In this document: positions 20,821 through 32,104 of the stretch, in pieces | Numbering within the stretch: position 1 is the first letter of the stretch | Layout of the letters: every line of letters starts with the position of its first letter | DNA from: Blasia pusilla | Taxonomy: Eukaryota; Marchantiophyta; Marchantiopsida; Blasiales | Assembly (NCBI GenBank): GCA_050084515.1 | Contig: CM114274.1 | Coordinates: 19,592,001 to 19,656,000, forward strand | Length of the DNA stretch: 64,000 nucleotides | Direction: 5' to 3' | The notes under the pieces: generated by a model | Seen by the model: the letters and a program-made list of their open reading frames with translations, nothing else | The model's database searches: none | What the model was told of the DNA's origin: nothing | Program-made: the position numbers and the translations under genes

Positions 20821-23640
20821 TTACCTGGGCGGCATAATTTCCTCATCCAAATCAATCACTGGATTCGTTCCTCGATGCTGCCTCTTCACTTGCTTGAAGT
20901 CAAGATACTTACCTGGTCTCCACGAGTCTCGCTCAGACTGCTCTACCACCATCCGTATGGGACGTCTTGAAACGCGCCCACGAATATCCCCACCAATGTG
21001 TACGTCTTGCTCGAGGGGAGTTCCTGCTACGCACCGGTTGAAGGCTTCCACATAGAGTTTTTCATCACCAGATCTCACAGCCGCCCTGACATAGAGCTCG
21101 CAGATCGAAGGCCCCTTCCTTTTATTATGCCTTTTGTGAGGAAGATATGGGATGCTGCAGACTGTAGCATTGCTCTTGCCTGGTCTTGTTGGCATGCCTC
21201 CATAAGTGAAATTTGTTGGCATGCTTGTGACGACCTCCAGGAGGAATGAACACTTTCTGCTCCACTTGTGTTGGGGCAGAGGGCATTTTCATGAATGTTC
21301 AATCCCTGCAACGATGGCAATGTGAGAAGGGAACGAAAATAGCTCAAAAATCAAAGAAATAAGATACCTGTCGGAACCAGACGGGTTGCAAGCCGAGGTA
21401 ATCCCATGAAAAACTCTGCAACCCGTCGGGTCCGCACGTGTTGCAACACCCAGGAACCACCTATTGCAACCCGTCTGATTCTGACGGGTTGCAAGAACCT
21501 TTGGCCACTCCCGACTGGAAGATCCAAGTGCAAGTCATCCGAAACCCATCCGGGTCGAACTATTTTCAGGCCTTGTATATATGCGACTTGCATCCTTGTA
21601 TACGGGTTGCACCAAAATTCTTGATGCAACCCGTCCGTTTCCGACTGGTTGCACACTCATGCAACTCGTCTGTTTCCGACGGGTTGCACACTCGGGCAAC
21701 CCGTCTGTATCCGACAGTTTGCACACTCGCGCAACCCGTCTGTTTCTGACGGGTTGCACACTCGGGCAACCTGTTGCATCCGACAAGTTTCTTGGTTTCT
21801 TTGGTTTGAAATCCCTATAGTTCCCACGCTTCTCAACTTGAGCTGCAACTTTTCAAACAATTCTCAGCGTGAGCTTGACACGACAAAATAGTGAACTCAT
21901 ATGCCGCATGAAGTTTCCCCATTGTCTCACACCTACAGTCCACCAACTCAGCCAAGAGCACAACTCTTTGTACTTCCCCTCAATCGCATGCTTCCTCCAC
22001 TACCTATGAAGTTCTTCTTGGCATTCCATGGCCTGTTTCAAGGTTTTGTTGTCCTTGCAGCGTTGGAGGAGAGTGACATGCTTTGTCCTCTTATTCTCCT
22101 TGATGCAAGATTTGGTGTACCGGGTCACAGACTGTTGCCAATGGAAAGCATCCAACCTTTCCCTCTCCGGTTGAACCTCTCCACCCCATAACACTTCCTT
22201 GATAGCAATCCACCCAGGTTGTGCATTGTCTGCCATGAACCCATAAATTTTCGGAGGTGGCCTTTTGTTTTCCTTCACCACCTCCAATAAGAGTTACCAG
22301 CACATCTTCAAACTGCCAACGTCTTCTGCTTTTACTCCACAGAAAAATATAGTTTTGAGTCCCTTCTACACATGGTCATAAACATGAGCACCCATTGTCA
22401 ACCATCCGTTCAACACTCTGTAGCAAATATCAAAGCTTACCCAGCTGCCGTAAACATCTTCCCCTTCCCTCATTCAATCTATAAGATCAAGGCCACTCGA
22501 CGGACCTGTCGTTGATATTTTGAAGACATAGGCCCTGGATCCTTCCCCTCCTTGGCCCATGAACTTCCATCTTTGAATGAATGGAAATTTGGAGTTGGCC
22601 TTGATTCTAGAAATGGTATCTATTTCCGTCGTCTTTCCATCCAGTACCCGTATTTGACGCAACAAATTTCGGAAGCATTTAGGATCAGCGAGAAGTGCGA
22701 GACTTTCCCAGAGTTGTTTCTTCCCAACAACCGTGATCTTGCCCTATCCAGGGATTCCAAGCAATTGTTCACAAATTCGTGATGCTGTTGTGAGCTTGAT
22801 CACTCCGGGCTTTGAACCCGAAGAGTTTCTGTAGACCTCGGCCACTTTCTTCGCCACATCCTCCTTGATGTGTCTCTGAATTGCATTGGTCACAGGATGA
22901 GTGTGGGAGCCAACATGAACTTCCAGCCTTGTGTACTCTGACGTGGAGCCCAAGTCGTGGACAATGAAAAATATGTATGCAAGACACGCTCCAACGCAGA
23001 AAGGGGATGCCCGACAATGAGGATATCAATGGCCTCCTGGCGGTATGGTGGCACCAACCTCATATGGAGTTTCTGCATTCTTGGGGGGAAATTGCGACGT
23101 ATTGACCCGCCCGTTGCACTCTAGATACGGGCATGCTGGACTTCTACACTCCAAGGCTCCAAAGCATTGGCAGCGGGAGACAATCCAAGGACCATATGGA
23201 ATTAAAGCACTAGTCCGTTGAAGCCTGCACCATCGATGACAAGCAGACTTTCTGTCCATACCCTTCAAGCCTCCTCCATCTTTCTTTTGAGTAGGAGCAG
23301 CAAGTGGAGGCAACTCAAAAATGCAATAACCATCGCACGTGGGCAGCAACTCGTCGACAAGAATGTGCTTGAACATTTTCAAGGCTAGAGACGATAGCAA
23401 ACTATTGCTTGATACTCGCAAGAGAAACGAGTAGGTGGACAGAGGGCCCGATTAGTGTCCGACAGATCCACTGAGGTTGACGACATCCGGAATGTCTTCA
23501 GGAAGTACAACATTGTTACGAGCGTGTGAAGTTGGAGTCAATGCCGAATCTATTGATCTAGGAGTTGCAAACGTAGAGCTTGGTGCACTAGGAAATTCTC
23601 GACCATCTACTTGGGAAACTGAGGAATTCAGAGGCAAGCC
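20821..23640 (-). pseudogene. MULE-like DDE transposase, decayed
   Basis: Read on the minus strand, 23421-23026 has a Cys-rich segment (CRSPACPYLECNGRVN). After a stop and a frame change comes LEVHVGSHTHPVTN (22953-22744 frame), resembling the zinc-ligand region ahead of MULE transposases. The catalytic part follows: IFFCGVKAEDVGSLK (near 22340) and FMADNAQPGWIAIKEVLWGG with FHWQQSVTRY (22250-22130), which looks like the second catalytic aspartate and the downstream H/W motif of MULE-type DDE enzymes. The C-terminal TSGAESVHSSW near 21265 fits the Ala/Glu-containing end of that domain. Stops and frameshifts separate the pieces. The family assignment is tentative; the transposase nature is fairly likely. 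Confidence 0.5.
21626..21790. repeat. 35-bp minisatellite with internal palindromes
   Basis: Four full units (21626, 21661, 21696, 21731) and a partial fifth (21766) follow each other at exactly 35 bp. Each unit contains inverted arms GCAACCCGTC and GACGGGTTGC around a 7-8-base loop, then CACACTCGG. Related single arms and pairs lie upstream at 21375-21500 (for example 21473-21500). The array sits between two conserved pieces of the MULE-like transposase, so it expanded inside an intron or an insertion of that gene. Confidence 0.85.
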
Positions 23641-24559
23641 GTAAACTCTGTATTGACCATTTGCTAGAGGTAGGAGATTCCATACTTAACGGTCTCCAAT
23701 CACTAGCTGGACTCTCTCACCTATTATGTCCTCCGTATCATCCAGCCTAACATCATTGGATACAAAGATGGTTCCAATTTGGAGAAGAAATCGAACTAAG
23801 AGAAAATTTTCATCCACTGCTATGAAAGACTCACGAGCTTGCGGTCGGACGATTTCTCATTGAGGAAGGGCCGCTAGATGACTGCCACAAGTGAGCTTCA
23901 CATAATTATTTGCTAATGCCCTAGTATCGTCAAACCAATCTTAGGCTTCTTTTCTTCTCTAAGACGTGCTGGATTCTTATAACCTATCGGATTGCCATTT
24001 TGGATTCCCAAACAGTTGGATTTTCGTGAGTGCAGGGTGGAATGGAATCACTTCTCAAAATCATTCCTTTGTTACGGTGAGCTTGCTTGCAAGGGGTGCA
24101 AGCCATCTGATGCCGACACGTTGCAAGAGTTGGAACCTGTAAAATTCGACGGGTTGGGAGGGGTGCAGCTTCTTGGTTTATCAGATTTAGGATCTGAATA
24201 AAGGGACATCAGTTCCTCTTTACTCAAGACAGCAAACAATCTTTTGGTTTAATTATCGTCTCCTGTGTTCACATTTCACAAAGTTGGTCTTTATTTGAAC
24301 CTTTCATTGAGATGAGATTGCTAGTTCTGGTCAAATTATTTGCCAATGGTCCTCCAACAAAAATACCCCTGGCAGAGCTTACTGTAGACTGAGACAGGCA
24401 ATGTGAAGAAACTTAGGCTCACATGGAGAGTGATGGAAAAATTTTAGTAGTGGTCTTATGATGTCTACTTGTTTTTGCCCCCTAAAAAGAGGAGGTTTCT
24501 TAAGGCCCGAATGTGGACCACTACCTACTCACTTCTAAAGATTTCATGAATTTGAAAGC
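23641..24559. other. Unassigned spacer
   Basis: No coding signal was recognised. A short stretch at 24085-24165 again contains TTGCAAG and GACGGGTTGG words like those in the minisatellite at 21626-21790. The right border is where methyltransferase-element copy 3 fades out. Confidence 0.35.
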
Positions 24560-24929
24560 AAACAAAAATTTCAAATATGTCAAATTTTTTTGAAGAGAGG
24601 AGGCGGATTTGGCCCTTTTTTTTTAAGAGAGACTCTCCTCTCTTCCTCTCTCCTGCCAGAATACCAGCCCCCTCTCCTCCACCTGCAGTGCCCGGAACCA
24701 TGTTCGATGCTCTGGCTATCATCTCTTGGCGTACCTGCAAAACATCCCAAGAAGTCCAAGGATGTCTCTCCCAATCTCCCCTGGTGTGTAGATCTTCTCG
24801 GATCTTGCCCCCAGCCACTGCCTCCACCGTCTCTGTAGGCATGGGGCTCACCAACGCAATCGCTGTGATCTATCGCGATCTCATACGGCGCTGCTCAGCC
24901 ACTCCCAAGCTGAGGATCCATGTCAAGCA

Positions 24930-25870
24930 ATTCAGGTCCATCGCCTGACCCAAGACATGGCGTCGTGATGCCTCTGACACTGACAGTATTGCCGTCATTC
25001 CTGTGGGAAATCCCATCGCTTGCTCTCTCTTGTCAGCGTTGGGCTCCACCAACTGTTGAACTTGGTCATCCCAAACCAAGCCAAAACCGGCCTCCTTCTA
25101 TGTATAGGAAGCACGAAAACTCACAAACGTGGGCAAGGCTGCCCACGGCGTGCCTACCCTGCTGACCACAGTGAACGGTGGTTGATCATCGTGCCTCACA
25201 GCCTGTGATCGACAACCTGGATCCAGAATGTAATCCACTAACAAATGGGAGGGGCACTGCACTCTTGCATACGCCCTTTGTAACACCGCATGGGGCAGAA
25301 AGTTGGTCCACCATAGACGCGGGCGATGGGCTATAGAACCTACATTGGCCGCATCCAAGAACAATGTTGGGCTGATCTAGGCGCGCACCTGATGAGCACT
25401 CGTCACTACCCGTGACCTGGAGTCTCCTAAGATCGGCACATTCTCCAGAATATAGGACGGAGAACGAGACCGATGCTCCTGCAATTGTCGTAAGACCCTC
25501 AACATCTCCCAAAATAACCTGGACCGAGTGTCAGCCAACCCGCTTCCTCGTCCAACACTCGATTGGCCCTGACATGGCCAACCGGAAATGACCAAATTAA
25601 TGCTCCCTACCCGCTCTAAGTCATGCGCCCCCTGCAACGAAATATCCCTCGATAGGGAACTTTGGTACCCCTATACCGCGGACGCAGACAATAAGTCGAG
25701 TAAAGATAAGCATAACTGCGGCACATGTTGTAGTGAGATACGCCTCGCAACATCATCACTCTCCACATACAGGTACTATTGCACTCGCACTCCTGCCTGC
25801 AAAACATCAGCTAACCCGGTGCTAATCCCTCCAAAGAGATCTAACACTCAAATACCCTCCTCCGGGATAC
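24930..25870 (-). pseudogene. DNMT3-like cytosine methyltransferase of copy 3, broken
   Basis: Motif I VLDLFGGISTGL is at about 25850-25815. Motif IV GWPCQ keeps the catalytic cysteine (codon 25572-25574 on the minus strand). SRLFWEMLRVLRQL, YILENV (about 25455-25438) and AHRPRLWWTNF (about 25335-25303) follow. The end carries LVEPNADKREQAMGFPTG and LGQAMDLNCLTWIL, similar to the last motifs of DNMT3 enzymes. Two stops lie between motifs I and IV (near 25778 and 25663), one after the ENV region near 25375, and one near 25098. Key residues survive, but the frame is closed. Confidence 0.82.
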
Positions 25871-26205
25871 ACCACACAATGGGTGTAATATCCAAGGTTG
25901 TCACTGTAGCACCCCCTGCTACCTCGGGTTCCTCCGATCCGTCACGCTCCGGTGCAAAGGCCTCGCACCACGCGGTCTGCACGTGCTCATCTGCCAATCG
26001 TCGAAGCTCCTCAGTCGAGCCCCATAATGACACCTCTTCTCCACGGAATGATACGACTACCATAACACTCCTCTCCATAGAAATGTCAGAAATGGGAGTA
26101 TCCTCTGCATGGACATATCCCTCAATCAAATCACTAGGCCAAGTGATGGCACTGCTAAATGTTGCTAAGGTCGCCACCTCTCTTGGGCGTCGCTCGATCA
26201 CTGCA

Positions 26206-27438
26206 TGTAATGTACAAGTGTTTCTAGTTTATAGTCATTTTAATAAGTTTGATCCCCAAGAGGATCATTGTTTGATGAAAAGAGAGTTCAGAATTACAAT
26301 TCTGTTGTAATAGTTGTATTTAATTGTGTGTGAGTTATATTCAATGTCTTATCAATATCTTCTGATCTTTCTTAGTACCAAAGGATCTTTTCTCGATTCT
26401 CTCTAGTGGAATTGACAGCATGTTCAGGTAGATTTTCCTCTCGACATCAAGAAACCTCACAGAGATCTCAACACAAAAGGTGGCTTCTCCTACTTTTGGA
26501 ACTCAATCCGTCTCGGCAGGTTACTCTCTGTAAAATTGATTTCCTACAGCTCGTATTGATTATTTCACTGATAAGAAAGGTTCGCCTGATTCACTCTTCA
26601 CTCTGCAGACCCAAAAAGAATACTCAGACATAAGCATCGCACATCAGAATGAATGAATGATTGCTTTACTACTCCATCAAGAACGAGAAAGCTTCAAAGT
26701 GTATACAAGCTTGAGAGGGTACTACTCTCTTGCTCGGATCATTCCTACAACATAAGGATTTCATAAGAGAATGATGATTATGGCTTTTGTCTTGCTTCTT
26801 AAATACTCGCTCGAGTGGAAGTGATCCCAAGATTCGAAACATTCTTGATGAATCTAGTGTCTCTTCACTATTTCTAACTACCTAGATCTATGGTTCTCTT
26901 AGCTTTTCCTACGATCCCTGTGAATCCGCAGTACAAAATTATCTTAACTACCAATTTGATACAAAGGGTTGCGCCCTTTCCTAGTCTAACTGTTCTAACA
27001 TGTGTCGCTTGAAATCACAGTCCTTCTTAGCTTCGCTTTGCTGTGAAATTTGGACTTCTTCTTCTTCCCTTGAGGACAAAGCTCTTCCTCTTGGTTTGAG
27101 GACGTAGCACTTCATGCTTCGTTCTTATTTCTGGTGCTTCGTGCTAGAGCGAAGTACTTCTTTCTTCTTTTCTTTGTGATGCTTCGTTATGTAGCGAAGC
27201 ACTTCAAAGATAGAGCTTCGTACATCTTCGTTGAGCTTCGTTAAGCTTCATTATTTTGTTTTCCTCTCCTCTAAGGCAAATCCTTGATCTTCCATCTCTC
27301 TGCCTTGTCTCAGGAGCTTCATGATTCACTCATTCTTCTTCATAATAATAAATAATCATAATAAAAATCATAATATAAAAGAGTCTTTGTTGAATAAAAA
27401 GATATATTCTTCAAGAGTACAAAATTGTGGGCATCACA
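26206..27438 (-). mobile_element. Solo LTR with target duplication inside copy 3
   Basis: The 1233-bp segment has the same family ends as the LTR at 15970-17211 (minus strand TGTGATGCCCAC ... GTACATTACA). CTGCA flanks both sides (26201-26205 and 27439-27443), a perfect 5-bp target-site duplication. Protein-level similarity of copy 3 to copies 1 and 2 continues across the insertion (DGSHVMGVLAHY on one side, ITWPSDLIEG on the other), which fixes the order of events: copy 3 first, LTR element later. Confidence 0.92.
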
Positions 27439-27547
27439 CTGCACCTGTGAATCAAACGGGTAATGAGCTAAGACGCCCATCACGTGACTGCCATCTTGGT
27501 ATGTAGAACGCAGACTATGCCATCTTGGTATATATCTTAAAGTCAAT

Positions 27548-28676
27548 TGTAGAGTTCGATCCCCAAGAGGATCATTGTTGGATGAAAAGAGAGTATGAAG
27601 TGATTATTATGTTGTAAAAGTAGTGTGATTGATTATGTAATTCAAATGTAGTATTCCAGTAATATCTTCCGATCCTTTTTTAGTACCTATGTTTTCTTCT
27701 TCAATTCTCTTGAGTGGAATTTAAAGTACGCTCAGGCAATTTGTTCTCTCGACATCTCGGAACCTCACAGAGACCTCAAGAATAAAGTTGGCTTCTCCTA
27801 CTTTCGGAACTTAATCCGTCTGGGCAGGTTACTCTCTGTCAAACAGATTTCATACAACTCTATGTTGATTATTCCATTGATGAGAAAGGTTCGCCTGATT
27901 CATTCTTCACTCGGCATACCCAAAAAGAATATTCAGACATCCGCATCGCACATCAGAATGAATGAATGAGTGCTTTACTACTCCATCAAGAATTGGAAGA
28001 CTTCAAAGTATATACAAGCTCGAGAGGGTACAACTCTCTTGCTCGGACCATTCCTACAACATAAGGACTTCATGAGCGAATGATTATGATAGCTTCTATC
28101 CTGTTTCTTAAATATTCTCGAGAGTAGGAGCGTTTCTATGATCCGAAGCGTTCTTGATGAAGTTGGTGTCTCTTCAATATCTGTAACTACCTAGATCTAT
28201 GGTGTGCGTTCCTTTTCCTATGATCCCTGTGAATCCGCGGTACAAAATTGTTCTAACTACCAATTTGATACAAAGGGTCACGCCCTTTCCTAGTCTAATT
28301 GTTTTAACTATGTGCCGGTTCGAATCACAATCATGCTGAGCTTCGCTGCGCTAAATTTCCGGAGGACGAAGTTCTTCATTCTTCATTCTCTTTGTGCTTC
28401 GCTCTTCGTGCTTCGCTTAAGAGCGAAGTACTTCGTATACAGAACTTCGTTGAGCTTCGCTAAGCTTTGTTCTAAGTCTTGAGACTTCGTTATTGAGTTT
28501 TCCTCTCCTCTAAGGCAAATCCTTGATCTTCCATCTCTCTGCCTTGTCCCATGAGCTTGGTGATTCACTTATTCTTCTTCATAATAATAAATAATCATAA
28601 TCAAAATCATAATATACAAGAGTCTTCGTTGAATAAAAGATATATTCTTCAAGAGTACAAAATTGTGGGTATCACA
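27548..28676 (-). repeat. 3' LTR of the gypsy-like element
   Basis: It starts at 28676 (minus strand, TGTGATACCC) directly after the polypurine tract and ends at 27548. Relative to the two solo LTRs it lacks about 37 bases close to its 3' end but still ends in CA (CTCTACA). The adjoining 5 bases are TCAAT; the matching duplicate could not be found because the 5' side of the element is lost. Confidence 0.8.
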
Positions 28677-28690
28677 TACCCCCTCCCTCA
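28677..28690 (-). promoter_or_regulatory. Polypurine tract of the gypsy-like element
   Basis: On the minus strand GAGGGAGGGGGTA lies immediately before the LTR start. Composition and position fit a plus-strand primer. Confidence 0.7.
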
Positions 28691-28715
28691 AATGTGAGCC
28701 GCCCCGGCGAACACT

Positions 28716-30428
28716 TCATGATGTGTCTCCTATCTCCATAAAAGTGTCGTCTAAACTATCAAATTCAGGGGTAGGCACAAAACGGCCGTGAATCGTAGAA
28801 GGTTTGTTGATAATGTTAGGGGTATGATTGCGCATTCTTTCTCGCGACTTGTTAACAACTAAGTTACTCCCTAGGACTTCATTCTGGACTAAGACATCAG
28901 ATGGAGTAAATGCTGGTAACTCTTCAAGAGTAAGTGAAAGAGTGGGTACAACTTCTGGAAGAGACTTGGTATGATTGTCGAATTGGCGCTTCCAATGTTT
29001 GTTGATGTAGTCAATTTCCTCGTTCATCTGTTCTTCGAAATTCTTGCTTGCTTCGTCGACTAGCTCTTTGATATCTTCCGGGTCCATCTGGGCTTCGTTG
29101 AGTAGCTTCTGCTCTGCTTCCAATACTGCGATCCTCCCGGTAGCCTCCGACCATTGCGCCAATAAGTCTTTGTTCGCTTCTTGATGTTCTTGAAGCAACT
29201 TCTAAGACTCAGCATGCTGGATCGCCAACTTCTTGAATTCGGTGTGAACACTCCGCATTTGATGTCGATACTTGTCAATGAGGTGCGAAGCTTCCTTGAT
29301 TTGCCAAGCTAACTGATCCGCCCCACATTCGAGGTTAATCGCCAAACTTTCCCATTGGCGTGCGTTCCGTGCTTCGTACTGACACTGGACCAAGTCGCTT
29401 TGAGCTTTGCGAAGCGTGGTCTTCGTATCTTCGAGTTCCTGATCCCGTAATTGCAGATTTGTTTTACGCTGCTCGACAGTGCCGTGGTGGCGAAGCTTGG
29501 GCTCTATAGTTGAGGTCGTTCAAGCCTTGTAAATAATTGTCCACGGACGCTGTATCCTCTAGGTGAAGAACATGTTGGAGCTGGTTCATGACGGGAACTG
29601 CTAATTGCAAGAACCACATCATGTCGTCTGCCGTCTACGACATGAGACGAAGTGCAGGTTGATGATCCCTTGCCCGCGGGGTCTCGTCGGAATCCTCCTG
29701 ATTGACGGGTTCTGGGGCCGAGGGTGTTTCAAAATTGACCCGGCCTCGCTTTGGCCGAGGCATTTCGTTGGTATCTTCGTCCTTCTTCAAAGCCGAAGTA
29801 TGAGGATGTTGCTGAGGTGCTTCGGAGGGCGTGGGGACTTCGTGGCTACCCATGGTACTAGTTGCGCCTTTCCGTGGTAGTCGGACGGGGCTCACTTGCG
29901 ACCAATCTAACGCCTCCTCTACTGTTAATTCCTGCTTGTGAATATAAAGATGGATCAAGAAAGGAGATAGGAAGGACTTCGTGCTTGGATGAAGCACGTC
30001 CACCATTCCTTGTACGTGCCCGTCCACAAAAGCAGCAAAGTCGACTCCTGGGGCCGGGTTCAGTTTGATTCGAATGATGTAGCACATCTTCAATAGCTTG
30101 TTTGTCGAGATAGTAAGAACGGCGGGATAAAACAGAAGTCATCAAATGTTTGCAAAGCCCGACCAAAACGGCGAGAGAGTAGCGTAGCCTTGTAGCCGTT
30201 CCTGCCCAGGCGCTCAATCGTGACACAGCCGAGTGCTAAAAGATCTTCATGCTTTACTAGCAACTCCGTGTCATACTCGTACTCTGGCGCAGCCGGGAGC
30301 AGATAAGTGGCTCTCCAGTCATCCACCGTCCATTGTTGGGGGAGCTCGATCACGAAGACCCTTCTTTCGAAACTTGGCAACGGCAGACGCAGGCGAGCGA
30401 AGCTTGCCAAGGAGTTCTCGGATGTCAA
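28716..30428 (-). pseudogene. Extra reading frame after integrase, coiled-coil rich, function unknown
   Basis: Four same-strand pieces join with few interruptions: 30428-30090 (ELPQQWTVDDWRATYLLP), 30093-29635 (GVDFAAFVDGHVQGMVDVLHP, then a Pro/Glu/Lys-rich linker with PRPKRGRVNFET), 29393-29202, and 29198-28716, which is glutamate- and lysine-rich with heptad-like spacing (EEQMNEEIDYINKHWKRQF) and ends 40 bases before the LTR. Some plant gypsy lineages, such as Tat/Ogre-like elements, carry an additional frame outside gag-pol. I recognise no domain and assign no function. Interruptions are one stop near 29200 and frame changes near 30090 and 29400-29630. Confidence 0.6.
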
Positions 30429-30754
30429 GGTCGATTGGCTTGAAAGAAAGTTGCCAACAATCGCTCCTCCGGTAACCCGACCCGACTCGGTGACGACTTG
30501 ACCATCGACATCGCGCCAGCGAGAATGGGCGTGGAGTCTTCGCGAGGCATGTTGCTAGGTCGATCTCGATGGACACCCCGCTTTGGCCTGCTACGCAACT
30601 TCGTGGTGATCATGTCCATGAAAATACCCGCTTGTTTACGCCGGACTGCTCTTATAGTCCGCTCCCCCTGTCCGTTCTTGGTCGTGGCGCCGGGGTTGTA
30701 ACAAGAAGGTGGGCACTTCGCGTCTTTGCCACGCTCCCCCTCCCTCACTTCCTA

Positions 30755-30915
30755 CGCTTCGCTGCTTCGCGAAGCATGGGATGTCTGGAACCTCGGTGCT
30801 TCGCTACTTCACGAAGCACGGTGTGTCTTGAACTTCGGTGCTTCGCTACTTCGCGAAGCACGGTGTGTCTTGAACTTCGGTGCTTCGCTACTTCGCGAAG
30901 CACGGTGCGTTCGCC
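30755..30915. repeat. 42-bp tandem repeat with GCTTCG/CGAAGC hairpins
   Basis: Units start at 30795, 30837 and 30879 with an exact 42-bp period, preceded by a diverged unit from about 30755. Each contains TGCTTCGCTACTTCGCGAAGCA, an inverted repeat around a short loop. The same words are scattered through the LTRs of this family (16795-16985, 27110-27245, 28330-28470). Confidence 0.85.
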
Positions 30916-30933
30916 TACCCCCTTCCTCCTGTT

Positions 30934-32100
30934 TCAGTTATCCTTAGGTTCGGGCTCATAATACCGTCGCACATGCATGCCATTGACTCGCGTGGGCAGG
31001 GATTCTCCCTGTAAGGTTTCTAACTGGAGGGATCCATTATCATAGATCCCGGTAGGGTCCCATCCAATTTAATTTTAATTTTCCGGGGAATTTTAGTCGC
31101 CGGTTATCATACAATAGCACTAAGTCTCCAACACTGATAGATTGTGGCCGGAGATGTCGATTGTAACGTTTCTTACGTTCTTTTTGCACTTGGGCTGTCC
31201 GCGCCGCGAGCATGCGTGCCTCTTCCAACTCCACTAGGTCTCATTCTGTGTTCGATAACTTTGCTGACCTCCGTTCTTGTTCCCTCAATACCCGATAAGT
31301 GGGCAACGCCCATTGAATAGGTGTTAAGGGATGTACGCCATAAGTCGGAAGAACGGGGTGTATGTTGTCGTCACCTTCTCATTGTTCGATGCGCCCATAA
31401 TGCCGGGCAATTTTTGTGTCCCAATCATAGGAATATGTTACCGTTAATCGATTCAATATTCGGCAAATGAGGCCGTTAGATTTTTCCGTCAACCCGTTGG
31501 CTTTAGGGTTGTAGGGAGTGGTTTTCCGATGCTTAATGAGAAAGTGGGAAGTGAGAGACTCAATAGTCTGGTTCAGAAAGTGCGTACCACGGTCACTTAC
31601 TAGTTCCAACGGACAGCCATAACGTGTGATAATCATCTCGTATAAAAACTTAGCCCCTTGCTTCTTGTCATCTTTCGGCGTGGCTACCGCCCGACCATCT
31701 TAGTACAATAGTCAGTGGCGATAAGAATATACTTCCACCGGGTTTGGCGAGTGGCCGGGGAGATAGGGCCCACGAAGTCAATGCCCCATTTTTCAAAAGG
31801 AGCTAGGGGCATAATGGGGACCAAAGGCCACCGCGTAGTCGCCGTGGGTCAACCTGCCCTTTGACAGACATCACAACTCCGAATAAAATTACCTACGTCT
31901 TTGTACATAGTCGGCCACCAATAACGTGCGGCCAAAATTTTCTTAACGGTATTTTTTTACCGCATAGTGTCCACCGGAATTAGCCATATGTAGGGCTCTG
32001 ATGACCTGGGGAACCTCTTCAGCTTCCAAGCATCTTTGATGCTCTTCATCAGCACCTAATTTGAATAAGACCCCTTGACAGATCTCATATGGGCCTATCC
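30934..32100 (-). pseudogene. Integrase of the gypsy-like element, broken
   Basis: Core pieces include SDRGTHFLNQTIESL with HRKTTPYNPKANGLTEKSN (31636-31379 frame), carrying the second aspartate and the PxxNGxxE glutamate of DDE integrases. The C-terminal part has SVGDLVLLYDNRRLKFPGKL and NWMGPYRDL, then YYEPEPKDN before the stop at 30934. The LNWMGPY segment is the GPY/F module of gypsy integrases. The zinc-binding region upstream (32100-31690) is full of stops. Confidence 0.78.
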
Positions 32101-32104
32101 GATG

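Larger units (their letters stand above)
24560..27547 (-). mobile_element. Retroelement copy 3 (diverged): protease-methyltransferase segment
   Basis: On the minus strand this copy runs from a protease-to-methyltransferase linker (27546-27439 and 26201-25860) through a complete-looking methyltransferase (about 25870-24930) to a tail ending near 24560. It lacks gag, RT and integrase. Its protein is clearly diverged from copies 1 and 2 (for example GWPCQGQSSVGRGSGLADT against GWPCQDHTRACRGEGLHDP), and its base composition is visibly more GC-rich. A solo LTR (26206-27438) is inserted in the linker, and the gypsy element at 27548 abuts its other side. Confidence 0.78.

Noticed and set aside
21626-21790. 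Regularly spaced palindromes resembling a CRISPR array
   Set aside because: The whole 35-bp unit repeats; there are no unique spacers between repeats, and the host is a plant.
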